From NCBI GenBank assembly GCA_030680795.1, contig JAUXUL010000031.1, forward strand, positions 1-64,000: DNA of 64,000 nucleotides, written 5' to 3'. The stretch is from Anaerolineales bacterium. Its GTDB lineage: Bacteria; Chloroflexota; Anaerolineae; Anaerolineales; Villigracilaceae. Positions within the stretch are counted from its first letter, which is position 1. Each line of letters begins with the position of its first letter. The notes below the pieces were generated by a model, which had not been told where the DNA came from, did no database searches, and was given only the letters and a program-made list of their open reading frames with translations. Made by a program: the position numbers and the translations under genes. Below are positions 34,062 to 42,978 of this stretch, one piece after another.

Positions 34062-34554
34062 CCACATCCGGACGAGGCGCGATCCATACCTGATCCTTCG
34101 ACACGCTCAGGACACCGCCTTGTAACTGCTCGGAGACTCGGGATAATTTTTCATGTCTGACGGGATGTTGAAAGTCTGGAGTCAATTCTGCCAGCGGCAC
34201 TGTAACGAAGGCATAATCCCAAAAATCCGTGTTGAGCGGTTGTTCATCGAATAGCACAATGTCAATGTCAATGGTACGCGGAGCGTTTTTCTCCGCATTG
34301 CGGATGCGTCCCAGTTTTGCTTCAATCGGTCGGATGACTTGTTCCTTTAATTCAACAGGCTGCAAGCGGGTCAGGAATAAAACACAGGCATTTAAAAAAT
34401 TGGGTCCCTCAAAACCAATCGACTCAGATTCCCATACCCTGGATACAGATACAATCTTTCCAACCTCCCGCAGCAAATGAACTGCTTTCGGGAGGTGGCT
34501 TTCTGCTTCAATGTTCGAGCCCAGGCTGAGATACGCTTGATGCAGATCAGTCAT
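34051..34554 (-). CDS. folK: Hydroxymethyldihydropterin pyrophosphokinase (HPPK)
   Basis: 167 residues. Transfers pyrophosphate from ATP to 6-hydroxymethyl-dihydropterin. Motifs: [11 protein letters not shown], the [17 protein letters not shown] region, the catalytic block [16 protein letters not shown], and [14 protein letters not shown]. The C-terminal residues [15 protein letters not shown] include a dispersed-repeat insert (34095-34114). The ATG at 34554 overlaps the end of folB by 8 bases. Folate-pathway neighbours support the call. Confidence 0.93.
   Translation of the reverse strand: MTDLHQAYLSLGSNIEAESHLPKAVHLLREVGKIVSVSRVWESESIGFEGPNFLNACVLFLTRLQPVELKEQVIRPIEAKLGRIRNAEKNAPRTIDIDIVLFDEQPLNTDFWDYAFVTVPLAELTPDFQHPVRHEKLSRVSEQLQGGVLSVSKDQVWIAPRPDVVIS
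34095..34114. repeat. CCTTCGACACGCTCAGGACA element inside folK
   Basis: A family member of the CTTCGACAGGCTCAGG repeats, coding in frame (- strand) for VLSVSKDQ at the end of HPPK. Confidence 0.7.
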
Positions 34555-34903
34555 CACGCTTGCGTTCTACTTCCACGCCGACAGATTTTGCGAAACGCAC
34601 TGCCCCGGGTTTTTCCACACGGACAATAGCCTTTCTCACACTTTTTTGCTCAAGACATATTTTTGCAAGATCATTTGCGAGTGCTTCGACGGTCAAACGC
34701 GCCGATGTCTCTGCATGGATTTGGATTTTCTTTGCCAAAACGCTATAGTCCACACAATATGCAATATCATCGGTTTCTGCCGCGCGTGAGGTATCACTGA
34801 AGGCCGTCACGTTGATCAGAATATCCTGCGGTTTTTCACGCTCCCAATCACGAATCCCAATAATGCCGCGCACTAGCAGATCTTTGATAAAGGTTTTATC
34901 CAT
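34547..34903 (-). CDS. folB: Dihydroneopterin aldolase
   Basis: 118 residues. Cleaves dihydroneopterin to 6-hydroxymethyl-dihydropterin. The N-terminus DLLVRGIIGIRDWEREKPQD, CVDYSVLAKKI and VEALANDLAKICL are typical, and the final strand is RKAIVRVEKPGAVRFAKSVG. The expected active-site Glu (often in H-x-x-x-E-x-L/A) is in TVEALAND. It overlaps folK, with which it forms an operon. Confidence 0.93.
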   Translation of the reverse strand: MDKTFIKDLLVRGIIGIRDWEREKPQDILINVTAFSDTSRAAETDDIAYCVDYSVLAKKIQIHAETSARLTVEALANDLAKICLEQKSVRKAIVRVEKPGAVRFAKSVGVEVERKRDD

Positions 34904-34917
34904 GGGTTCTCCATTTC

Positions 34918-35067
34918 GTCATTGCGAGGGCGGTGTTCTCCCGCCCGACACTTGCACCGCGCGCCAGTGCGGTGAGCATTCTTCCTCACCGTGTTGGAGA
35001 TTGCTTCGTCGCAAAGTGCACACCTGCCCTGGCGGGCGGTGCCAGGGAGAGCGCTCCTCGCAATGAC
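34918..35067. repeat. 150-bp GTCATTGCGAG element with a nested CACTTGC element
   Basis: The ends GTCATTGCGAG (34918-34928) and CTCGCAATGAC (35057-35067) are exact inverted repeats. Inside are GAGATTGCTTCGTCGCAAAG (as at 4743-4831) and, nested at 34947-34976, GACACTTGCACCGCGCGCCA followed by GTGCGGTGAG. It separates folB from the reductase gene. Confidence 0.8.
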
Positions 35068-35069
35068 GA

Positions 35070-35795
35070 TTATGTTAAATGCCTTCCGCCATCCACATGA
35101 ATGATCTCTCCGGTGACATAGGCTGGGCCTGTCAGCAGGAAAAGCAAGGCTTCACCAACTTCCTGCGGTTCACTCCATCGTTTGGCTGGGACATTTTTAA
35201 TGATGTCGTCATTCACGGCTCCATCGGACGGCGGGAGAATGGCTCCCAATGCCAACCCGTTGACTGTAATACGCGGCGCTAATGCAACTGCAAGAGATTG
35301 AGTCAACGCGGCGAGGGCGGCTTTGCTGATGGTGTAGGGAAAGTGGTCTGCACCGGGGCGTAAAGCGCGCCAATCTACAATGTTGACGATGCGGCCTTCT
35401 TTAGTCTGTCTCGCAAATTCCTGGCTCAATAAAAATGGCGCGGTCAGGTTGATCGCCATGTGACGCTCCCAATCTGTAAGCGTCGTTTCATTGAAGGAAA
35501 GCGGTTCAAAGATGGCGGCGCTGTTTACCAGCGCGAATAGCGGGGAAAATTCATTTGCCTGGGAAATGAGTCTCGTAGCCTCAGCAGGCTTCCCGAGGTC
35601 TGAGGCGAGGACGTGAGCCTTTCGTCCGAGTGCATCAATCTCATCTTTCACTTTCAAGGCGTCTTTTTCCGAATGTCCGTGATGGATGACGATATCCGCA
35701 CCTGCGCTGGCACAAGCCAACGCAAAGATACGACCCACTCGTTTGGCGGCGCCCGTGATCAAAATGGTTTTCCCGTTCAGGGATTTCTCGTTCAT
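35070..35795 (-). CDS. SDR-family reductase, probably pteridine reductase (FolM-like)
   Basis: 241 residues. Short-chain dehydrogenase fold: cofactor motif ILITGAAKRVGRIFAL, VNSAAIF, catalytic Tyr-Lys in YTISKAAL, and C-terminal VTGEIIHVDGG. The AKRVG start and the folate-gene context point to dihydromonapterin/dihydrofolate reductase of the FolM/PTR1 type. It would use NADPH to make tetrahydropterin, possibly the cofactor of the nearby phenylalanine hydroxylase. The usual catalytic Ser block (NIVDWRALRPG) has Asp-Trp instead of Ser-Ser, as in PTR1-like enzymes. A generic SDR is the alternative. Confidence 0.8.
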   Translation of the reverse strand: MNEKSLNGKTILITGAAKRVGRIFALACASAGADIVIHHGHSEKDALKVKDEIDALGRKAHVLASDLGKPAEATRLISQANEFSPLFALVNSAAIFEPLSFNETTLTDWERHMAINLTAPFLLSQEFARQTKEGRIVNIVDWRALRPGADHFPYTISKAALAALTQSLAVALAPRITVNGLALGAILPPSDGAVNDDIIKNVPAKRWSEPQEVGEALLFLLTGPAYVTGEIIHVDGGRHLT

Positions 35796-35867
35796 ACGGT
35801 TAAGATTTTATCATGCTGTCATCGGTCAAAGCAATGCGCAGTTTATTAGACCAGATTTGTCCTATTC

Positions 35868-35896
35868 TTGACGTCCGATTTTGGAGGTGATAATAT
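35868..35896 (+). promoter_or_regulatory. Promoter of the phenylalanine hydroxylase gene
   Basis: TTGACG (35868-35873), 17 bases, TAATAT (35891-35896). The start codon follows 43 bases later with AAAGGTG upstream. Confidence 0.75.
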
Positions 35897-35939
35897 CCTA
35901 TGGCTCAAGGCCTGTTACTTTATTTGAAAGGTGAAAATC

Positions 35940-36959
35940 ATGACAAAAAATCAAAACCCGCCAGTTTACACCGGTGATATCGCCGAGCAACACATTGATC
36001 CAGCTCAAGAATATACTGTTGGAAACCAGGAAATTATTTTTTCCGATGAACAACATGCAATTTGGGCTGAACTATTCACTGGAATTCATCAGCCCTATTT
36101 GCTGGAGCATATCTGCCAGGAATTCAAGAATGGACTGGAGTTGTTGCAACTCGATCCACGTCGCATCCCTACGGTGGGGCATCTCAACGAACATATTACC
36201 CCTCAGACTGGATGGCGCATCGAGCGGACGGCTGTCCGTTATACCCTTGCCGATGACTGGTATAAGATGTTTGCCCAACGTATTTTCCTGATCACCGATT
36301 ATCTGCGTTCACGTGGGCAAATGTTGTTTACGCCGGAACCGGATATGTTCCACGATATTTTCGGTCATCTGCCTTTTTTGACCCAGGGTTTTTATGCGCG
36401 CATCGAGGATAAATTTGCCCCAGCTTACGTAAATGCAACCCAGGCAGAGAGGGAGGTCATTAAACGCCTGGCATGGTACAGCACCGAATTCGGATTGGTC
36501 ATGGAAGACAACCGTATAAAAGTATTTGGCGCGGGGATTATTTCCGGGCGGAGCGAGCTTACGAATACGATCATGGAGTTCTACCGGCTTGGCCGCGACA
36601 ATGTGCTGGATTACAGCGGGGATGTATTTGAGCAGTTACAAGATAATTACCTGACCCATAAAAAGAATATCAACCGCATCACCGCCGGTATCAATGAACT
36701 GCATCAAAAGGGCCAGATGTCATCTGAAGATCAGGGTTGGAATGTCATTCACGCGCTTTACGACAAGCTGGGAATCGATCGCAGTGGATATTTCGGCGGT
36801 GAGGTGATCTTGGCTCCGTTTGATATTGAAACGATTTCTCAAATCCCCAAAACAGTCTATGCTTTTAATCCAATGTTTTTTGTCTGTGAGTCACTTGAAC
36901 AGATGGATGCGTTGCTTGATTCTTATTTGAAGCCGATTGCGCTTCGAACAGGATTTTGA
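35940..36959 (+). CDS. phhA: Aromatic amino acid hydroxylase (phenylalanine 4-monooxygenase)
   Basis: 339 residues. Iron- and tetrahydropterin-dependent hydroxylation of Phe to Tyr with O2. The metal site is visible: two His in FHDIFGHLPFL (near residues 137-142) and Glu in WYSTEFGLV (near 181). Other family blocks are RRIPTVGHLNEHITPQTGWR and GAGIISGRSEL. It is longer than the usual 260-300-residue bacterial enzyme. ATG 35940 is preferred to GTG 35931 because AAAGGTG is correctly spaced. It lies divergent from the FolM-like gene, which fits pterin cofactor supply. Confidence 0.92.
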   Translation: MTKNQNPPVYTGDIAEQHIDPAQEYTVGNQEIIFSDEQHAIWAELFTGIHQPYLLEHICQEFKNGLELLQLDPRRIPTVGHLNEHITPQTGWRIERTAVRYTLADDWYKMFAQRIFLITDYLRSRGQMLFTPEPDMFHDIFGHLPFLTQGFYARIEDKFAPAYVNATQAEREVIKRLAWYSTEFGLVMEDNRIKVFGAGIISGRSELTNTIMEFYRLGRDNVLDYSGDVFEQLQDNYLTHKKNINRITAGINELHQKGQMSSEDQGWNVIHALYDKLGIDRSGYFGGEVILAPFDIETISQIPKTVYAFNPMFFVCESLEQMDALLDSYLKPIALRTGF

Positions 36960-36968
36960 ATCGGCAGT

Positions 36969-39266
36969 TCAAAACATCATCATCTGCCTCGTGGACGCTT
37001 CCACAGGGTCGCTGGCGATCTGCTCTTCAAACGTTTCACGCGTCAACATCTGGACCTCCAAAAGGTTGCGCAGTAAACGATATTTCACCAGCGGATACTT
37101 TTTCAAACGCGCCTTGAGCGACGGATCGCGTTCCTGTTTATAGGCGGCCAAGGCGGCGCGTCCGCCGGGGATGATGATCACAGTTTGTTCATCCGCATTT
37201 TCCAATGCGCGACTGACCAAAGCCGAAGCCAGCACATGAAATTTTCTGACGGTCTTGTTATTTTCTTTCCACATCAATTCTTCGTCAATTTTTTGCGATT
37301 GATAGTTCAATCTCTTTCCAAGAGTTTCAAGGGTTCCGAAAATATTTTTCATTTCAGCGCGCCGTGCCAGGGCGAGATCTTCCTCGCGCAGTTTCCAGCG
37401 CGCGCCATCTTTCCTGGCGTATGAATTCAGCACTGCGTAGATCATCCCTTTGGACGGTGTCAGTAATCCCGGGAAGCGTGGATACAAATCCGTTTCGATT
37501 TCAAGATAAACAGCCTCGTTTTGCTTTTGCAAAAACAAAAATGTGACGATGGCAACTTCCACGCGGTCTGTAAGTGATTCGTTGTTTTCATCCTCCCGAA
37601 AGATCGCCGGGATACTGTGAGCAGAGCCGTGTGCTTCCCGTAGGGGCGGCGCGGTGGAAGGATCCAACCCCCACATCCCTGTATCCACATTCTCGCCTGT
37701 CGAATAATGCACAAACTCTTTGCCATCCTTCAATGCAGATTCAAACAAACTTTGTGTTTTTCGCAATGCCTCGTCAAATTCATGCTCTGGCTGTTTGAGC
37801 GCATTGGCTTCCTCACACACGATCAACCCCGCGCAATGAATGTGTAAATATCCAGCAGGCTCACCTCGCGCGGATAAATACTCGCGCATGGCTTTTCGCA
37901 CAGTTTCAACATTTGTATTCCCAGCTTTTATTTTTTGCGCGCTCTTCCATGTCACCTGCACAGGATCATGTTCCGTTCGCAGCGCCACGCTTTCCAATTT
38001 GAATCCCGCCGCTTGCGCGGCAGTGATGGCCGAGGTCATAAAGGCAGGCTCAGGTTCGGCAATCAAACCGAACATCGGCACGCCATCTGCCAGCAACTTA
38101 TTTAAGTGATTGAAGGTCCCATGCAGGGCGGTTGCATTCCAAGCCCAATCGTAACGTCTGCGGCGCAGCGCGTTTTTATACGGCTCAACTGCTTCCTGGC
38201 CCCACAACCAGCCTGCCCACAAAGCGGAGAGAGTCCAAAATGCCTGGTTTGGACGCGGCACTGAACAAATCACCGCAGCAATTGGAATTTCTTTTTTGAC
38301 TTCATGCGCAAGGTCTTTGAGACGACCTTCATAGATACAAATCCCGCCGCTTTCTGGAATCTTCTTCGGCCACGCCTCACACGGGACTGTTGAGCCTGTT
38401 CCCGTCCATAGGCTTAATCCACGCTCGAGCATCATCCACACGTTATGCTCGCGGAATTGACCTGGTGTGCTTAACTGTTTCGGCCTTGGTCTTTCAGACG
38501 GATGTGCCCAGAGCGTGTTGCCCGCGTCACATGCCACCAGGGTCAGGGCGGTCAATGCGCGTTTTCGTTCTGGGGATAGATTCAAGCCATCCAGGCGGTT
38601 GATGATCGTGGTCAACACATAAAGCGGACGCGGCAGGTAATGTTGAATTGCCTCTTCTGCATAAAAGCGGTCGTCGTCTTTTAGCGATACCACGCGTTCA
38701 AAAGCGCGTGAACGATGCAAAGCGTCCGTGGATGCGATTTTCTTTGCGCGTTCAATATCTTCATCGGTCACAATACGTTCGCCAGAGTCGCCGCATTGTT
38801 TACATTCGTAGATACGGGCGTAGGGCGCGGTCTCTCCTTTGCGCCATAAAAAGGTATGCGCCTGGATTTGTTGTTTGCAATTTTCGCATATAGTGAAGTA
38901 AAGGGATTGAAAATGATGTTCGAGTCGTTCGTCCCCTTTTTTGAGTGCGCCCAGGTCAGCCAGCGCGGCGATGAATTCCGATTCGGGTGGAGGCTTGGCG
39001 AATGTCTCCAGCAGGAAACGCGTGACCGGGTTGTTGACTGTCACCAGCACACGGTATCCGCTTCGCGCGGCTTCGAGGACGAGTAGTGGGGAGAATCCGA
39101 ATGGGTCGAGCAACCAGCTTCCAGGCTTGCCCTGAGCCGTGTCGATGGGTAGGGCCTGAAGCGAGAGCCAGACTGAGATCACTCCCTCTTCGAGCGCAGG
39201 CAGAAATCGCGAGAGCGGTCCCGGGTCTGCGGGTTTCAATCCTGGAATGAAGGGTTGGAAATCCAT
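36969..39266 (-). CDS. Degenerate adenine-specific DNA-methylase-like protein with zinc ribbon
   Basis: 765 residues. The N-terminal LLDPFGFSPLLVLEAARSGY then RVLVTVNNPV corresponds in position to motif I of large Zn-ribbon DNA N6-adenine methylases (COG1743 type, normally DPFAGGG). A four-Cys ribbon (CENCKQQ...CKQCG) follows near residue 130-160. The catalytic DPPY-like block appears as VICSVPRPNQAFWTLSALWA, lacking the D/N-P-P-Y sequence. It is probably not an active methylase. No restriction gene is adjacent. It is third in an operon after a glycosyltransferase and a methyltransferase (36-base gap). Function unknown. Confidence 0.55.
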   Translation of the reverse strand: MDFQPFIPGLKPADPGPLSRFLPALEEGVISVWLSLQALPIDTAQGKPGSWLLDPFGFSPLLVLEAARSGYRVLVTVNNPVTRFLLETFAKPPPESEFIAALADLGALKKGDERLEHHFQSLYFTICENCKQQIQAHTFLWRKGETAPYARIYECKQCGDSGERIVTDEDIERAKKIASTDALHRSRAFERVVSLKDDDRFYAEEAIQHYLPRPLYVLTTIINRLDGLNLSPERKRALTALTLVACDAGNTLWAHPSERPRPKQLSTPGQFREHNVWMMLERGLSLWTGTGSTVPCEAWPKKIPESGGICIYEGRLKDLAHEVKKEIPIAAVICSVPRPNQAFWTLSALWAGWLWGQEAVEPYKNALRRRRYDWAWNATALHGTFNHLNKLLADGVPMFGLIAEPEPAFMTSAITAAQAAGFKLESVALRTEHDPVQVTWKSAQKIKAGNTNVETVRKAMREYLSARGEPAGYLHIHCAGLIVCEEANALKQPEHEFDEALRKTQSLFESALKDGKEFVHYSTGENVDTGMWGLDPSTAPPLREAHGSAHSIPAIFREDENNESLTDRVEVAIVTFLFLQKQNEAVYLEIETDLYPRFPGLLTPSKGMIYAVLNSYARKDGARWKLREEDLALARRAEMKNIFGTLETLGKRLNYQSQKIDEELMWKENNKTVRKFHVLASALVSRALENADEQTVIIIPGGRAALAAYKQERDPSLKARLKKYPLVKYRLLRNLLEVQMLTRETFEEQIASDPVEASTRQMMMF

Positions 39267-39301
39267 CTTGGGTTAAGTATACATCTCCCCAGAAAAAGTG
39301 T

Positions 39302-39985
39302 TTACAATTTTTCTGCCGTAAATATCTCGAAGAGCGGTATCGGCCAATAAAGTGTGGCGATGGGGTTGATGCGCGCAATGCGAGTGATCTCGTTTTTGAT
39401 CTCTGCAATGCCGCGTTCGTGATATGCGCCAGAATATTCAGGACCGGCCACTATGCGGCCGATGCGGTAAAGGATGTTTTCTGTAGGTCCGGAGACGATC
39501 AGTTGCCCGCCTTGTTTGAGAAGTGCGAGAAGTTCATTCAATGTGCGCGGCAAGTCTTTGACATGTTCAAGCACATCTAATGCAATGATGAGGTCGAAAG
39601 AATTTGCGGGTAGATCGTTGACGTTGTTTTTGGTTGCATCTTTAACTTCCACATTCGATGCAAGCGGAATATAGGCTTGCACGCGTTCAAGCGGAAGAAG
39701 ATCAACATCCAGCGCGGTGACTTGTGAACTGATCTGCGAAAGATAGGGCAGCATCACACCGCTGCCGCATCCGAAATCAAGCACGCGCACATAAGGCCTT
39801 GGGCGTTGAATGTGTTCCATCACTTTGCGAAGGCGCTGCCAGAATAACCAGTTGATGACTGGGTTGCGATGTGAATATGCCGGGAAAGCGGCTTCGTCCA
39901 TACGGCCAGATTCTGCCTGTGCAAGCACTTGCCGAATAGCCTTTCGATAGCGTGTTTTGTAGGAGTTGAAGTCAGTTGCTTTCAT
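39302..39985 (-). CDS. Class I SAM-dependent methyltransferase
   Basis: 227 residues. Motif I is VRVLDFGCGSGVMLPYLSQ, the ribose Asp is in TALDVDLLPLE, motif IV FDLIIALDVLEHVKDLPRTL, and motif V LLKQGGQLIVSGPTENILY. It resembles UbiG/biotin-C type enzymes and methyltransferases in glycan loci. Its ATG overlaps the stop of the GT2 gene (ATGA), so it may modify the lipid-linked sugar made by that enzyme. Substrate not identifiable. Confidence 0.85.
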   Translation of the reverse strand: MKATDFNSYKTRYRKAIRQVLAQAESGRMDEAAFPAYSHRNPVINWLFWQRLRKVMEHIQRPRPYVRVLDFGCGSGVMLPYLSQISSQVTALDVDLLPLERVQAYIPLASNVEVKDATKNNVNDLPANSFDLIIALDVLEHVKDLPRTLNELLALLKQGGQLIVSGPTENILYRIGRIVAGPEYSGAYHERGIAEIKNEITRIARINPIATLYWPIPLFEIFTAEKL

Positions 39986-40947
39986 AATGGGTCTGAGAGC
40001 GCTTTGCGTGGGGTGGAGTTCATATCAATTTCGATTGCAGACAGCAGAATTTGAATTCCTAAAATAACAGACAGGGTAGGCAGCATGACCGTGCCAGTGG
40101 GTGCGGGGATATTTTGCCTGGCATATTGGATCCATTTGGTTATGCCAAAGATGAGGCCGAATAATAATAATGGAATGCCGCTGACGAGGTAAAGCGACAT
40201 CATTGAAAAATCATAGATGTAGTATTTCAATGCAATTCGCCTGAGAAATGTGGCAAGCAGTTTTATGGGAAATTCAAATAAGCTGCGGCGGATGGACAAA
40301 TTCGATGTCTCATTGCCATAACGCGCGGGTATGGTTACATCCAAAACGAAGGCATTCAGCATGTATAAATGCGAGAGCATGGAGGTTTCAAAATAATAGC
40401 GGTGGTCTAGTTTTTCAAGTGGAAATTGCACAAGCATTTCAGCGCGGATGGCAAAATATCCATTGGTTGGGTCGAAAATGTTCCAATAGCCAGTGGCGGC
40501 TTTGGTGAGGAAACTCAACCCAAGGTTTCCAATTCGGCGGATGTACGGCATTTGTTGAAGCGATTGAAAATCACGAAAGCGGTTGCCTTTAACGTAATCA
40601 GCTTTACCTTGAATTAGAGGCGTGATGAGCGCAGGGATGTGAGCTGGGTCCATTTGCCCGTCGCCATCTAGTTTTATGGCGATCTGGGCACCCAGTTCCA
40701 GCGCTTTCTTGAATCCTGAAACCATCGCTCCGCCCACACCTTGGTTTTGTTTGTGGCGGATAAGAGTAATGCGTTTATCTTTTTTTGCGGCGGCAGTAAT
40801 CAGGTCTGCAGTTGAATCGGGAGAAGCATCATCCACCACGATAATATATTTTATATAACGCGGTAATCCGCGCAGCACAAATGCAATATCCTGCTCCACA
40901 CGATACGCTGGAATTACTACGGCAATCTTAAACCTTGAAAAATTCAT
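39982..40947 (-). CDS. Family 2 glycosyltransferase, polyprenyl-phosphate sugar transferase type
   Basis: 321 residues. The GT-A domain has VVIPAYRVEQDI, IIVVDDASPDSTADLI and the metal-binding D-x-D in IKLDGDGQMDPAHIPALI. Two C-terminal membrane helices follow (YDFSMMSLYLVSGIPLLLFG and MLPTLSVILGIQILLSAIEI). This matches dolichyl/undecaprenyl-phosphate mannose- or glucose-synthases with a membrane anchor. It probably supplies lipid-linked sugar to GT39-type enzymes. Confidence 0.88.
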   Translation of the reverse strand: MNFSRFKIAVVIPAYRVEQDIAFVLRGLPRYIKYIIVVDDASPDSTADLITAAAKKDKRITLIRHKQNQGVGGAMVSGFKKALELGAQIAIKLDGDGQMDPAHIPALITPLIQGKADYVKGNRFRDFQSLQQMPYIRRIGNLGLSFLTKAATGYWNIFDPTNGYFAIRAEMLVQFPLEKLDHRYYFETSMLSHLYMLNAFVLDVTIPARYGNETSNLSIRRSLFEFPIKLLATFLRRIALKYYIYDFSMMSLYLVSGIPLLLFGLIFGITKWIQYARQNIPAPTGTVMLPTLSVILGIQILLSAIEIDMNSTPRKALSDPL

Positions 40948-41002
40948 AACTAAAATTGTACTCGAAAAGGTGATAGAATCTTGCCGAGGATAAATTATTT
41001 AC

Positions 41003-41496
41003 ATGGCATCCGGGGAACAAATTCTTATTGTGGAAAGTGATCCTGATATTGCCGATCTGATCGGGAGACAATCGCTTCAGCCGCTTGGCTATCAAGTGAC
41101 AGTGGAGCACGATGCGGCTTCTGCCCTTAAACGCGCAGTTCAGACTCCTCCGGATTTGATCCTCGCCAATATAAATTTACCAGGCTTGAGCGGAAAAGAC
41201 CTGCTCACCGCGCTCAGTTCACAGGGCGTGGAATCGCCATTGATCGTTGTGCGAAAGAATGAACATGAATTCTCCCGCGATACACAAACACTGCCTGCAG
41301 CGATGGCGGATTATGCATCCGTTTCCCTGGTTAATGTTCCGTGCGTTGGAGCAAAATGCTGAAACTGTGCACATCGCAGAGAAGCAAAAATATGCCCCAC
41401 TTGAATCATTGCGCGGAACAAAGAAAAGCGCTTGAATCTGTACAATTTTCATTGCAACGTCTGGCGCAATTCTCCGAAAAGACAACTGCTCAATAA
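41003..41496 (+). pseudogene. Broken response-regulator (receiver) gene
   Basis: The open frame from 41003 gives an intact receiver start (ILIVESDPDIADLIGRQSLQ, phospho-acceptor region PDLILANINLPGLSGKDLL) but ends at 41362. Coding-like sequence continues in a second frame (RALEQNAETVHIAEKQKY, to about 41430) and a third (EQRKALESVQFSLQRLAQFS, stop 41494), giving a helical linker. Two frameshifts are needed to restore it. The Asp of the receiver is replaced by Asn (LANINLP). It lies directly upstream of a histidine kinase and was probably its partner. Confidence 0.65.
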
Positions 41497-41520
41497 AAAT
41501 AAAAACATATTATTGATCAC

Positions 41521-42969
41521 ATGGCAAAACAGTCTCTCATTCTACTCGCGCTGAATCCCTCTCCCATTCTGGATCTAATGGAACGAACTTTACATGCGGC
41601 CGATTTTAAAGTGGCAACTGCCGATGATCGTCCAGGGCTGGAAAAGTCTGTGCAGGAAGCCATTCCTGCATTAATAATCATTGGTGAGAAGTTTGCAGAC
41701 CGTGACGGTTTGTCTGTATCCAGCGATATGCTTGAACGATTCCCCACTTTACCGATCATTTTTTATGCAGATCAGGATACACCAGGGCTTGTCAAATCTG
41801 TGTTTAAGAAGGGTTTGAGCGGCTATCTTTATTCCCCGCTCAATGAGGCTGATATTGTTGATGAAGTTCGAAATAGCCTCACGCGTGCAAGAAAACTGGG
41901 GGATTGGCTGCGTCGTGAAGTGAAGCGCACTACCTCATCTCTGACAGAAAAAGCCAAGATCTCCGAGGCCGAGCGCGCCCAATTGGAGGCGATCATCGCA
42001 AATATTCAGGATGGTGTGATCGTCATGGATGAGAATCAAGTCATCCTGTTTGTGAATCGCGCCATACGAGATATTTTCAATTTGGGTGAAAAAACTGTTG
42101 TCGGCAAACCACTTAAGGATGCCATTATGAATGCAGACTTACGCGCCTTGCTGTCCCGCTCAAGAGAGGGATCTTTTAAATATCATGAGATCAATTTTGA
42201 TGATGGCCGCATTTTCAATGCTCAATATACACCCATCCCGGGAATAGGCGCGGCAGTGACCATGCAGGATATTTCATATCTAAAGGAACTCGACATCCTG
42301 AAGAGTGATTTTATCCATACTATTTCACATGACCTGCGCTCTCCCTTAACTGCCGTTCTCGGTTACACCGAATTGGTGGAACGTACGGGTCCCCTCAACC
42401 AGAACCAGCAGGAATTTTTACGTCTCTTGCAGGGGAGCGTTCAGCACATTACCTCGCTGGTCAATGACTTGCTTGATCTTGGCCGCCTGGAAGCAGGCTT
42501 TGACACACGTCGTGAATTCGTACAACTTGAAGGCGTGCTCAAGTACACTCTTGATATGTTCGATGCACAAATAAAGAAAAAGAAACTCAACCTTACAACA
42601 GAGGTTGCAGGGAATTTACAAGCGGTACGCGTCAATCCCATCCGTATTCGTCAGATGCTTGATAATCTGGTTGGCAATGCGATCAAGTACACGCCGGAAG
42701 GCGGCAGTATTCGGGTGAGCATGTCCGTGCAGGATAAGCAGACAATCATCAAAGTTGAAGATACCGGTCCGGGCATATTGCCTGAAGATCAAAACCACGT
42801 ATTCGAAAAGTTTTACCGCGCTTCAAATGTCCCGGATAATGTAAAGGGCTCCGGATTGGGATTGGCAATTGTTAAGTCCATTGTGGATAGGCATCAAGGG
42901 CGGATTTGGGTGGAATCGATAATGGGTGTTGGTTCTACGTTCACCGTGCTGCTGCCGACACAGGAATAA
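41521..42969 (+). CDS. Histidine kinase with pseudo-receiver and PAS domains
   Basis: 482 residues. Residues 1-125 are receiver-like, but the acceptor region (ALIIIGEKFADRDG) lacks the Asp. A coiled linker and PAS domain follow (LEAIIANIQDGVIVMDENQV). The HisKA box is FIHTISHDLRSPLTAVLGYT near 265. The HATPase has N-box MLDNLVGNAIKYTPEGG and G-boxes VEDTGPGILPED and GSGLGLAIVKSIV. No membrane segment, so a cytoplasmic sensor. The partner gene upstream is frameshifted, so its output is uncertain. Confidence 0.88.
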   Translation: MAKQSLILLALNPSPILDLMERTLHAADFKVATADDRPGLEKSVQEAIPALIIIGEKFADRDGLSVSSDMLERFPTLPIIFYADQDTPGLVKSVFKKGLSGYLYSPLNEADIVDEVRNSLTRARKLGDWLRREVKRTTSSLTEKAKISEAERAQLEAIIANIQDGVIVMDENQVILFVNRAIRDIFNLGEKTVVGKPLKDAIMNADLRALLSRSREGSFKYHEINFDDGRIFNAQYTPIPGIGAAVTMQDISYLKELDILKSDFIHTISHDLRSPLTAVLGYTELVERTGPLNQNQQEFLRLLQGSVQHITSLVNDLLDLGRLEAGFDTRREFVQLEGVLKYTLDMFDAQIKKKKLNLTTEVAGNLQAVRVNPIRIRQMLDNLVGNAIKYTPEGGSIRVSMSVQDKQTIIKVEDTGPGILPEDQNHVFEKFYRASNVPDNVKGSGLGLAIVKSIVDRHQGRIWVESIMGVGSTFTVLLPTQE

Positions 42970-42978
42970 AAAATACAA

